Under the pieces are notes generated by a model. It searched no databases and was not told where the DNA came from. It worked only from the letters and a program-made list of their open reading frames with translations. Both the position numbers and the translations under genes were made by a program. This document shows positions 35,601 to 47,164 of a DNA stretch of 64,000 bases, one piece after another. Position 1 is the first letter of the stretch, and each line of letters opens with the position of its first letter. Source of the DNA: Cyprinodon diabolis. Taxonomy: Eukaryota; Chordata; Actinopteri; Cyprinodontiformes; Cyprinodontidae. The stretch covers positions 17,181,267-17,245,266 of the forward strand of contig CM060072.1 in assembly GCA_030533445.1 (NCBI GenBank), given 5' to 3'.

Positions 35601-36260
35601 ATGCCTGCCTATAATTTTGATCCTATTATAACCCAGTGTTTTCACATCATGCTTGTGTGCCAAACATACTTTTTGGCTTTGCTATGGCACTCGCTGATAG
35701 CAATGAGCCAAGGATTTTGCAATATGGAGCAATAAACTATCTCTATTTTGATGTTTTATAAAAGGGAATATCAGAATCTTGTCTCTAAGTCTGGTTAAAT
35801 ATAATTTTTGACTTGAGTTTGTGACGGTGTTCATTTTGGGATTTTAATAATTGATTCAAATATGTAGTAGTTATTTTCAGGGGTGAAATTGTTATACAAT
35901 ATAAAACTGCAAATAAAAAAAAAAGCTAATCTAAAATTGGATTTATATGTTCTATATGAGCTAATAAGTGAGAGAGGATTCATTTAAAGTGTTTCCGTTT
36001 CCTGGCATAGCTAGCTGGTAGTTATAGTCTGCAAATTCTTTTATCGATTTTCACTCCTAAAATATGGTAAACTATTTATATGTGTTCCCCACTACCAAGC
36101 ATGGTGATGGTAACATTATGTTGAGGTCGTTTTTCATGGCTTCAACAATTAGTAGCTGTAGTGACATTACTTTTACCAACTCATATCACCTTAAAAGTCC
36201 AGGCCAATGGATAAAGTCTTAGCAGAAATAAAGTATCACGCCCCTCTCCAAATCCCAATA
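32623..36260. other. Unassigned sequence
   Basis: No gene recognised. Bases about 33930-34270 are GC-richer than their surroundings (CCTTCAAAGGACGC and similar) and resemble a fish non-autonomous repeat, but I could not define its ends. The rest is AT-rich and featureless. Confidence 0.4.
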
Positions 36261-36264
36261 TGGC

Positions 36265-37950
36265 GGGCTCTAACATAAGACAGAGTTGGCCATTTAAGGC
36301 TTTATAAGTGAGAAGGACGATTTTAAATTCTATTCTGGATTTATTAACAGGAAGCCAATGAAGAGAAGTTAAGATAGGAGAGAAATTATGTCTCTTTATC
36401 ATTTTCATCAGAACTCTGGTTGCAGCATTTTGGATCACCTGAAGGCTTTTAACTACTGTTTTGGACTTCCTGATAGTAAAGAATTACAATAGACCAGCCT
36501 TGAAGTAACAAATGCCTTGACTAGTTTCTCAGCATCACCCATGGACAGGATATTTCTAATATTCCGGAGATAAATGAAGGATATTCTAGAAATCTCTTTG
36601 ATATGGGATTTAAATGACAGGTCCCCAAAAATAACATCGAGATTTTTTAGTTTATTATCTGAGATTAATTTAATTCCATCCAAATGAAGGGACTGTCTAA
36701 TCAGCTTCTTTTTGAAGATTAGTTTTCTGGTCCAAAGACAATAACTGAAGTAGAAAGTTAAGAGTCATCCAGATTTGAATGTCTTCAAGACATGAATGTA
36801 GTCTATTTAAAGGGTTAATTTCATCTGGATTTATATTGTAGATGGATAAAGCTGTGTATCATCAGCATGACAGTGGAAATCAATCCCATTCTGCCTAATA
36901 ATTTTGCAGATTATGAGCATATATATTGTAAAGAGAGTTGGTCCTAGCACTGATCCCGGTGGTACTCCACAGGTAACCCAGGAGCATGAGGAAGAGTTTT
37001 CATTAACATGAAGAAACTGAAATCTTTTAGATAAATAACATTAAACCAGTCTAATGCAGGCCTCCAATTTCTACAAAATATTTTTTTTCTAAAATAATAT
37101 TATGATCAGCTGTATCAAATGCAGCACTGAGATGTGAACAAGTACAGATCCATTGTCTGAGGCCATTAAAATATCATTAGTGACTTTCACCAGAGCTGTT
37201 TCAGTGCTATGATGAGCTCTAAAGCCAGACTGAAACTCTATAATTCACCAATTCGTCTGGGTTAAGAGACAGTTTCTTAAAGCTACAATGTGTAATTTTC
37301 TGCAACAGGAACTGCTGCCTCACACTGCCTCCCCCATCCAACAATACAGACGCCTTTATTGTAAAAAGTGGGTTAAGAACAGTTGTTTTACCTATTTTGT
37401 TAAGTGATGTTGAGATTTATTTACATTAGATCAAGCTTTTTAAAAAGCTGTTTTAATTTAGCCCTAGACCGCTTGTTTTGTAGCCCATCTCCAGCACAGA
37501 CATGGTTTAGCTGCTTCTCTCATCCCGCTCCGCTACTCACTCCAGCCGCACGCTCCTCTGATCCCCAGTAGTCCTCTGTCCATCTGAACAAAGCCAATCG
37601 AGTCTAAGATGGCATTAAAGGCTCCATTTAACTTATCACCTTCAATGACAGCATGGATGATAAAATCCCCCACTATAATGACCTTGTCAGTATTTAACAC
37701 CAAATCATATAGGGGCTCTGAAATCTCAGCTAGAAATGCAGAGTAAGGACCTGGTGGACGATATAAAGTTACAAAAACAAGAGGTTTTGTTGCTACTCAC
37801 TTGTGAAAATGTAAATAACTCAAGAGAGTTGCCTCATTGATGCTAACATAATCCTCTTGCTGCAGCCAAGTTTCTGTAAGGCAACATAAATCCATTTAAT
37901 TATCTAATTTTTAACCAACCACACTTAATTGTTTTAACTTTTTGGGATAA
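36265..37950 (-). mobile_element. L2-like LINE relic with endonuclease and reverse transcriptase remnants
   Basis: Read on the minus strand from about 37920 down, the translation gives an AP-endonuclease segment (TETWLQ, YRPPGPYSAFL, KVIIVGDF), then after an interruption the reverse transcriptase blocks ([36 protein letters not shown] near 36855-36875), and finally the C-terminal blocks shared with 1308-1955 (AFVTSRLVYCNSLLSGS, QNAATRVLMKM, SLHWLPV). Stops and frameshifts break it throughout. It is the only LINE copy here retaining both enzymatic domains. The 3' UTR and tail are absent. Confidence 0.85.
37262..37605. mobile_element. Unidentified insertion inside the LINE relic
   Basis: About 340 bp separate the LINE endonuclease part from the polymerase part and have no LINE similarity. 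The left edge carries TTAAAGCTACAATGTGTAA, a motif I associate with a common fish repeat. Exact ends and family unknown. Confidence 0.45.
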
Positions 37951-40499
37951 TTTTAATTATAATTAGATCATGATTTACTGCTTATTTATTTGATTTTGGT
38001 CATGGGCAATACACTGTCTGGGTTGAGTAAACAGTGGATAATGTAGAGAAGCTGTATTGAGGTTAAAATACAACTCTTCTTCCTCGTCTGGACCCTGCTG
38101 TCAGGGTTTTGGAGTCCAAATACATTTTGCTAGGATTAAAATCAAGTCAAAAAAATCATCTATATATTATATATGATAGGACACAAGTCTATTATTAACT
38201 GATTAATTTGTTTGTAGATTTAACTGGGATAAAGACTGGCCTAAAGAAATGTTTAAATGCATAAAGTTGACATCATAGTAGACCTCATATGGATCAAACA
38301 AAGTTGGGGAGTGAAGAAAACATCGCTTGGAAAAAAAATTAACAGATGGATTCATTAAAGGGGCTCTTAAACCCAAGAGGTGAATCAGAAGACATACAGA
38401 GGAGGAAAACCAGAAAGATGAGGCTAAAACAGATGTAAAAAGTTTCTCTGGACTTTAAAGAATGGGCCAAAACAGACTTCCTTGGAGGTTGCATGGGATG
38501 GTGATGAATCAGACAAAACCCTTCCATAATTGGTAGCTCATCTTTAATAGACAGCAACAGGGACTAAATATTCCTCTTAGTTTTTAATTATTGTTGGAGT
38601 TTTTTTCTTTCCAGGGTACTTCTCCAGAGATATTATACTCCTCAGCTTCTGTTTCTAATTTGAACCTGGCTAGTGTAGTGCAAAATAAGGCTCCACAACT
38701 AATTTCAGTGGAGCTTACTTTGCGCACAGATCAGTCTGCTTTGAAGGCAGCAGAGACATGATAAGAAGCTTCAAGAGTCACTGCCAGAGCGATACATCCC
38801 ATCCAAGCAGCCTGGTGTATTGAAACACAAGGTGCCTGAAAAATCTGCAGAAAAAGAACACATCTGTCTTCACTGGTGGTATCGCAAGTAGATCTTCTAC
38901 TTAGTTTCTATCAAATTCATTGCATTTTGGTCACTCTTACTGCTTTTATCCTTTTCATTACTTTTTACTTCCTCTTTTCTGCTAGTGCATCTTTGTCTTC
39001 TCTGTTTCTTTCCTTTCAGACACTTTAATTTTGTGCTACACTCCTGTTTTAATTCTCGCTTGAATGTAATAACTGAAGACACGTGAGCTTGCTCCAGGTT
39101 TATGGAGTGCTTAAAATAAGCAAGCATTCTCATTTTTAATTTGCTTTTGTTTATCTGTTGTTTGGTACCTTTAGCTTTTGCACAGACTTAATGCTTCAGC
39201 TCAGACAGGAGCATTTAAAGTCATGGAGTCTGAAATTTTGGAGACAGAAAGCACCCATGGTGATTTCATTCTGTCAAGACGACGTCTGTATGGGTTCTGT
39301 AGTTTTAATGTGTGTTTGTGGGGGTGTTTGTGTAAGCCTCTATCAATGTGGTGCTTGTGTTATTTAAATAGCTTGGCACACTCTGAGGCCACAGCAGGGT
39401 CAGGGGTTTTGCTGACAGAAGAAGTTTACCCAGTTAAAAACAAATATGAAAATGGTTATTTATTTTCATATGCATCCAATTTCAGCACTGCTTTTGTGGG
39501 TAGAATCTGAATAAATGGTGGAAATTCAAAAGAAAAGTGCATGACAAAAGGATTTGGTTTCTTTTTGACCCATTTATGTGATGCAGGCTGGAGAAACCAC
39601 ATTTAGCGATAGAGAGCAGGAAAAGTGGTATACATACCTCAGCTAACTGGCTCCAGAGGCAGGGGAGAAAATTACCCGGAATGGTCCAGTACTGCATGCT
39701 CAACAAACTGATCTTCCAGCTGTGGTGTGCAGAAAGTGACAAAGACAAAGAGTCTTTGTGTGCGCTAAGCTCCCATTCTGTGCTTTACGCTCTACACTAA
39801 TGGTTCGCTATTAGCAGTATGGCTTTTCCTGATCTCGCTACTTCATAAACTATGTGTGGCAGATCATTCTCTGCCAAGCATAAAAAAATCCCTTCTATCT
39901 AACTATCAAGATTTTATTTCTTCCAGCTCACAAGAGGTGGTGCTAAACCTTCTTTAATTTCTACCAAAAGGAATCCCTACATTATATCCAAAGAAAATAT
40001 TTCATCAATATTTCTGGATAAAGACCCAAGTGAAAAAGTACATAGATCTTTTATATATTTCGTTCTCATAGTTCTTGTTTCTATCTATTTAGATATAATG
40101 TAAATATTTCCTTGTATTGTGATTAAACCATACTCTATGTTTCCGCTGAATATATCAACATTTTATTTAGCATATTTATTCAGTTTAGGTCTGGATTGCC
40201 ATTGCATTACAAGGCAATTATGTAGGTTATCTCTGTATTTTTTTTACATATCAAATCCCTGTGAATGTAAATCTACTTTGAGCCCTGAGCAGTGGTAACG
40301 AAGGGGAACACAGAAGAAATAAAGCCAAAATTGCCAAGGTAGAAAGAAGAATGTTCTTTCCTGTTTTATTGATATGTGTGTATTGCATCATTCTTAGTAG
40401 ATCAGGAAGTGTTTGCTTTATGGAAACCTTGTATGTCTAAATCCATTCCAGTATTGTTAATTTAGTTAGCTCGTCTCTCTGCTATATTAACCAACATGA
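37951..40499. other. Unassigned sequence
   Basis: No gene or repeat family recognised. Confidence 0.4.
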
Positions 40500-40690
40500 T
40501 GTGTGCCCAGAACTAACTTTTTTGACTACATAAAACTGACTAAAACTAGACTAAAACCTTTTTAAGTTCTAGTCAACTAAAGCTGACAAAAACTATCACA
40601 TATCGTAATGACTAAAATGTGACTAAAACTAATAACAGTTTTTGTCCTGAAGACTAAGACTCAATCTAAGATGGCTGTCAAAAACTGTTA
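40500..40690. repeat. Degenerate GACTAAAACT-rich repeat
   Basis: Repeated GACTAAAA and related words over about 190 bp. Looks like a low-complexity dispersed repeat; family not known to me. Confidence 0.6.
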
Positions 40691-41636
40691 TATTTAAGGA
40701 TTCTATGCAAAACTTGCAACTAAACATATATTCACAAAGATAAGGTAATTAAGGTAATATATTACCTTATAAATAAAACAAATTTACACAGGCACTCCCT
40801 TTTCATTAACTATCTCGCTTCTATGGGGTTGCTGCCAGCCAAATCTGAAGACAAAATAAGATTTTGATCTCACAATGGAGAAATTCACTTGTGACATCAG
40901 CTCTAATAAACAACTTTGTTTGCAAAAGAAGGAAAGGTGCCTCAAAGAAGTAACTCTACAAAGTCAGTCTAAAACTAACATATTTCTTCATGTACAGTGG
41001 TCTTCACAACAGCATGGCAGAGCTTATACTCTGTCTGTTACTTGGACATCCCCTTTTCTCCTTTCTCATTTTTTGACATGACAAAACCAAACTGCTTCTA
41101 TGCATTGGATTTAAAAGCCACAAGACCATTCATGATATCTGCATCACTATCCTCTGTATCCATGCTGTGTTTGCCACTCTTGCCTCTGTCAGCCATGCAG
41201 TGTGGGCTGTATGCACTCCCATTGGTTTGAAAGAGCCCAATGCCACAAAGGATCAGGTTAGTGCACTATGCGCTACTAGAGCGGGCCAAAAAGAAAATAA
41301 TTTTTACCTTAAGACACAATTGCCAAACCACAACTACACAGTGACAATTTTCTTATATTGTGACACTTCTATTCCAAAATGGTCCAATTTAGGGAGTCAA
41401 AGAGTGATGAATTTAGTAAGGTATACTTCAAGGTATTCTATATATCATGATATGAACTTAAACATCGAAAATGTCCTCTGAACTTGTAATTGTGCTATGA
41501 ATTTCTAATTCTAGAGGTCATGGATTAGCGGACCGCGGTCCGGATGCGAACCCACCTGCTGGCTAATCTGGACCCAACCTGATTTAAAACATTTATAAAT
41601 TATGTGTCCGTTGTATGTTGTAAGTATGTTGTCCGA
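40691..41636. other. Unassigned sequence
   Basis: Nothing recognised. Confidence 0.4.
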
Positions 41637-41637
41637 C

Positions 41638-42831
41638 TACATGCTAGTAACGGGTTGGACCCCCTTTTGCCTTCAGAACTGCCTCAATTCTTCGTGGCAT
41701 GGATTCAACAAGGTGCTGGAAGCATTCCTCAGGGAGTTTGTTCCATATTGACATGATGGCATCACACAGTTGCCGCAGATTTGTCGGCTGCACATCCATG
41801 ATGCGAATCTCCCGTTCCACCACATCCCAAAGATGCTCTATTGGATTGAGATATGGTGACTGTGGAGGCCATTTGAGTACAGTGAACTCATTGTCATGTT
41901 CAAGTAACCAGTCTGAGATGATTCCAGCTTTATGAAATGGCGCATTATCCTGCTGAAAGTAGCCATCAGAAGTTGGGTACATTGTGGTCATAAAGGGATG
42001 GACATGGTCAGCAACAATACTCAGGTAGGCTGTGGCGTTGCAACGATGCTCAATTGGTACCAAGGGGCCCAAAGAGTGCCAAGAAAATATTCCCCACACC
42101 ATGATACCACCGCCAGCCTGAACCGTTGATACAAGGCAGGATGGATCCATGCTTTCATGTTGTAGACGCCAAATTCTGACCCTACCATCCGAATGTCGCA
42201 GCAGAAATCGAGACTCATCAGACCAGGCAACGTTTTACCAATCTTCTATCGTCCAATTTCGATGAGCTTGTGCAAATTGTAGCCTCAGTTTCCTGTTCTT
42301 AGCTGAAAGGAGTGGCACCCGGTGTGGTCTTCTGCTGCTGTAGCCCATCTGCCTCAAAGTTCGACGTACTGTGCGTTCAGAGATGCTCTTCTGCCCACCT
42401 TGGTTGTAACGGGTGGTTATTTGAGTCACTGTTGCCCTTCTATCAGCTCGAACCAGTCTGGCCATTCTCCTCTGACCTCTGGCATCAACAAGGCATTTCC
42501 GCCAGCACAAAACTGCCGCTCACTGGATGTTTTTTCTTTTTCGGACCATTCTCGGTAAGCCCTAGAGATGGTTGTGCGTTAAAATCCCAGTAGATCAGCA
42601 GTTTCTGAAATACTCAGACTAGCCCTTCTGGCACCAACAATCATGCCACGTTCAAAGTCACTCAAATCATCTTTCTTCCCCATACTGATGCTCAGTTTGA
42701 ACTGCAGGAGATTGTCTTGACCATGTCTACATGCCTAAATGCACTGAGTTGCCGCCATGTGATTAGCTGCTTAGAAATTACGTGTTAACGAGCAGTTGGA
42801 CAGGTGTACCTAATAAAGTGACCGGTGAGTG
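41638..42831 (-). mobile_element. Broken Tc1/mariner transposon, one terminus lost
   Basis: The right end is complete: the tract ending ACCGGTGAGTG at 42831 is followed by TA, and its complement (CACTCACCGGTCACTTTATT) is a Tc1-type terminus familiar in vertebrate genomes. At the left, the element is recognisable only from about 41638 (CATGCTAGTAACGGG); the matching terminal repeat of about 30 bp is replaced by unrelated sequence. With one end missing the copy should be immobile. Confidence 0.85.
41644..42683 (-). pseudogene. Tc1-like transposase pseudogene
   Basis: Starts at an ATG (42681-42683, MGKKDDLSDFERG) and runs through a helix-turn-helix region to the DDE domain, with WSDESRF, QQDNAPFHKA and YLNPIEHLW all present, so the three catalytic acids remain. 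The frame is broken by a stop at 42579-42581 in the N-terminal region, a frameshift at about 42495-42510 and a stop at 42235-42237 just before WSDES. The ending (KAKGGPTRY) is shared with the intact transposase at 52551-53582, showing that the two families are related. Not able to give a functional protein. Confidence 0.9.
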
Positions 42832-45372
42832 TATGTTCACCTATGCACCTATGTTATATGAGTCAATCAATCAATCAGTTCAAGCTAACAAAAGTACCAA
42901 TGCGATGAAAAGTAATGTGACAGATGTGTTTCTAGAAACTCCAAAGGCATAACTTTGGTGATTCCAGCGACACAGGAGCGATGCAACACCACAACTCATG
43001 TGAAGTCAGGTAATCAGAGTATAAAAATCTGAACTGTCTTGAGACATCATGACAATCAATTAGGGAAAGGACTGTTATGTAATGATTTATGAGTGTAAAG
43101 GAGACTAAGCATTTTTGAATTACCATGAAAGAAATAATAATGTTGACATACTGTAGGATGAATGCTTAAACGAGGGCACCCTTAAGTGGTTGTCTTTTAA
43201 AACATCTGTTTCAATTTAGCCCAAAAAGGACTCTTACATAATTTTCAATTCATCCTATTCTTGTTGCTGTAGAGTGAGACACAGCCAGGCACCTTCGCCC
43301 AGCATCTCCGGCTGTCCTCCTTTACCTCCAGAGTGGGGCAGAGACGATCTCTGCCAAGTTCTTTGCTCTGATCTCCCACTGCTCTTGTATGAGCTCCAGA
43401 ATGACGCCTTACCTTACGTCTGTTGTCCGAATACTCTCTACTGAAGCAGAATATTTTAGGATACTTGTTATAAGAATGTACTTCAGTGGGCATGATTCAG
43501 CGGCAGCTCGATCATCAACTTCTTAAACTGGTAATATCTCTGTAGGATCTGGTCAACGCAGGGATGCCTGCACCCACTGCTTTCCATAAAGCACCATGAC
43601 ATAAAAATATTTAGCATTCTTAGTTAAAAGCACCAAGCAGCAGATAGAAACTCCTACTATTTGATGATCTGTTGAAGCAACAGGATCCAAGCTTTCTCGA
43701 GCTACATTTTGGCAGATATTTCAAGACCACCTGAATGTGACGACTTTGTTGCTGGAATGGCATTTGATGTAAATGCACCTTTAAACAAAACTGTAGAAAG
43801 ATATCCTTGGGGTCACAAAGTCCCAATGATAATGTTGCAAGATTTAATCCCTGTCCCACAGTCACAACTTTAAACAACTGTGAGTTGCTAAAGAGTCCTG
43901 GGATTTTAACTGGAACAATTGTCTTTAACCAGGTGAGACTGAAACTTAGCTTTTTATCAACAAACACAACGATATGGTGTGCAGTAAAACAAAGGTTAAG
44001 TACTACAGAAAGGCACCTCATGCCTACCCTGGATTTGTGAATCTATGTCTGTTTCTCTATCAGAGGTGTTGGAAGCCATCTTTTTCTTAAACTTGAATTA
44101 CCCTTCAGTTGAAAGTGGATGTTTCAGCAGGGTGATGATACAAATCATTTGACCAAATATTTAAAGAAATTTATAGATGAAGCCAAAAATTTTGCCATCT
44201 TTTGTGTCTGTCTTTAATTCTAAATCCCATAGAAAACTTGTGGAGTGACATTACAAATGTTTCTTATTATGTTTTGCTTTAGAAAGATTGTAGTCTTTAT
44301 TCATATAAATTAATTGTAAGGTTTCAGACTTATATTTCAGTGCTGAATGTTTCTTAAAAATGAAATAAAAAGAAAAGCTTTTTGGGAGTAATTCTAAAAC
44401 AGAATATTTTGCTATTCTTAAGCAGGGATAATTAACAGCTGCTTTTTTTAAATGAACCCAATGGAAGTGTAAACACTCAAAAGAAGCCAACTAAATGGTA
44501 GAAAAACTCTCCTTAAGAGAGGGGAAGCCCAGTTATAGCAGAGAAGTCCACAAAGGTCCACTTTACACCCGGAGATGGAAAACAGTGGCTGCCTGAAGGC
44601 TGAGGTTTGATTAGGTGAGGAGGTCTGATGGAACAGAACTGCTGCAAGCTGCAAATGTTTATCATATCACTCACATAAGCACAACGATCCCACCACGGTT
44701 TCCCCGACAGCTACGATGAGCCAAGCCGATTCAGGCGGAAAATTGCCGGCTTTCTCCCAGCTCTTCGGCTCACACTGATTTTTATCTCACTTACATTCCC
44801 ATCACACCCCTTGTGTCTGCCTGGCTAGTATCTGTCCACATCTCTCTGGTTTTCCTTCCTCCCAGTCCTTCTGCAACCCTCTCTGCTTTTATCCCTCCAC
44901 ACCCACTGAGCTTCATCTTCCTCTTTATGAAAGTAAGACAGAGGAGAGGAAGCCTGAGTGGAGCAATGAGTGGCCTCTTCTTCTGCTTGAGAAATATTAG
45001 ACATATCAGTGTTGCTCCAAAACAAACGGGCTTCGAAGTGGGGGGAAGAAGAGCCAGAAGCAGGGAAAGAAATGACAAAATGAATTACAATCACCAGGCG
45101 TTCATATCCTCCGGCCTTAACTACGTTTTCCACTAACACAATTCACACATCTGGATTTACCCAAAGGAGAGACAAATGCTTGCTGTTGCTATAAGTAGAT
45201 GCTGGAGAGAAACCCTGCAGCATGAAGCAGACAGGGTTGGGAGACAGGGGGATCACAAGGTCTACAAAACAGAGAAAGGAGCATTTTTTTTCTCTTTTCT
45301 TGCTAAAACCTAGGTGTTAAAGGGAACAGGACTATAACTTCACATAGACCACCTTTTTATGATGAAGGCTAT
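42832..45372. other. Unassigned sequence
   Basis: No gene recognised. Bases 44650-45140 are less AT-rich with overlapping chance frames on both strands. Confidence 0.4.
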
Positions 45373-45377
45373 GAAAC

Positions 45378-46093
45378 TGTTGGGATCTGGAGATCTGCCA
45401 CCTGTCTCCAGCAGAGAGCGCTGTGGGCTTCCTGGGCTGGAGTCCTCAGCACACCTGAGGATCATCAGCTCATCAGAAGACCTTCCTACATAAGCAGCAG
45501 TCAGACCTTCCTTCGACGCCGGAGTGTTGACCTAGTTTGGTTAGCGAAACTGAGTCTCTGAAAACTTAGAGAATACTGGTTGTCTCTTGAGAGAAACTAG
45601 CTTTCTAACCTGCCTTTGTCTTTTGCTCACATAAAACCCGACAGGTCTGAAGCTCTGGATGAGCATAACCTGGAAACCTGCCTGCCTGCCCACGTAAGCC
45701 AAACCTGAAGATCTCAGTTTGGATTCCTTCACCAGCTCTTGGGAAGGAGCTAGGAAACAAACCCAAGTCTGAGACTCTCTAGCTCGAAGTTAGGCGCTGC
45801 TGCTGCTGAGCTCTCTGCTACCCCCACAGACTCTGGACCCAACCGGTTCCTCCTCTCACGGATCTGTTAGAACCATTCAAGGTATTCTCAGAATTCTACT
45901 CACTCGTCAAGCCATCAACTGCCTGGCTAACCAAACTCTCATCTCTCCAGATATTAGTGAATCCAGTCCCGGACCTGCACCAGAACCAGATCCTGAAATA
46001 TCCTGTGTTTTTCCATAATAAACATTGTTAAACTTTACTCTGTCTCCAGTGGTGTTCTGCATGTGGGTTAAGTCCATTAAGCCTATCATGACA
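45378..46093 (+). repeat. 5' LTR of the gypsy element
   Basis: 716 bp from TGTTGGGATCTGG to CATGACA, with AATAAA near 46017. The terminal sequences equal those of the solo LTR at 29008-29769. The gag ATG overlaps the last bases of the LTR, and no tRNA-type primer site (TGG...) follows the terminal CA, so priming may differ from the usual tRNA mechanism or the site was lost. That is inference. Confidence 0.88.
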
Positions 46094-47164
46094 GAACACT
46101 TCGGCCAAACACAAAACCCAGCGGAGCACCTCCGGAGGAGCCTTGAGGTACAGGATGCCCACATCCAAGGACAAGCTCAAACCCTCCGTGAGTTAAATGC
46201 TTATGTCGAACATCAGAACCAGATTTTACAGGGATACGCTGGCTATATGAGAACTGCTAACACCGCACCAGCTGTACTTCCTGTTCCTGAACCACTTCCG
46301 CCTCAAGGGTCAGAGACAGTCACGTCATTTCCTGAACTCTGACCTAGTCTACCTGAAAGATTTTCCGGTATCCAGTCTAAATGTAAAGGATTTTTGTTCC
46401 AGTGTCGTTTACTTTTTGAAAACTCTCCTGCCAGTTTTTCAAATGACAAAAAGAAAATTTCCTTCATTCTTTCTCAACTCTCTGGTGGAGCTCTAGAATG
46501 GGCGGAGGCCAGGTTTTCATCTGAAACCAGTTTTTCATGTACCTATTCTGAATTTTTGACTGAATTTTCTCAAGTTTTTAACCAGGATTCAGATCAAACA
46601 ATTGATTCCCGAGCCCTGCTTAGTTTGAAGCAGGGCAACCTGACGGCGGCAGAATTCTCCATTGACTTCCGGGTTAAAGCCGCTGCTTCAGGCTGGAACG
46701 AGTGCGCACTTAAAATTGCCTATTTCAAGGCTTTAAACGATAATATCAAGGACGAACTCGCCACAATTGACGAGCCAACTAGTTTGGAGGATCTAATCCG
46801 ATTAGCCATAAGATTGGATAACAGAATCCGGATTAGAAATAACTCTAGGCAAAGAAGCCTAGGAATGTCTGCTTCCACTCCTGCATCTAACCACACTTCT
46901 GTTTCTGTTAGATCTCCAGAGTCCAGTACCAAACCAAGGATTAATAATCAATCACCTCCAGCTCCTGTTCAAATCACTCATTTTTCCTCCTCATCCGCAG
47001 AAGGAGCGGGGTTTGAACCCATGCAGATTGGGCATACAAGGCTGTCACCTGAAGAAAGACAACGGAGATTTAAGGGGAATCTTTGTCTGTACTGTGGTGA
47101 GCCTGGACACTTTATCGCTTCATGCCCGGCAAAATCAAAAGCCGGGGTCCGTCAGAGGATGTGA
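46088..47164 (+). pseudogene. gag: gag, interrupted by one stop codon
   Basis: The structural protein that would assemble the virus-like particle. From the ATG at 46088, one frame runs to 47164 except for a TGA at 46340-46342, which splits it into about 84 and 273 codons. The first part has a coiled-coil-like stretch (VQDAHIQGQAQTLRELNAYV). The second carries the Retrotrans_gag-like capsid region (FLFQCRLLFE, then LSGGALEWAEA, then FSQVF) and, near its end, a CCHC zinc knuckle, CLYCGEPGHFIASC. The stop may be an old CpG transition (CGA to TGA), which is inference. Confidence 0.88.

Noticed and set aside
46720..46932. Minus-strand frame inside gag
   Set aside because: Antisense shadow of the gag reading frame.
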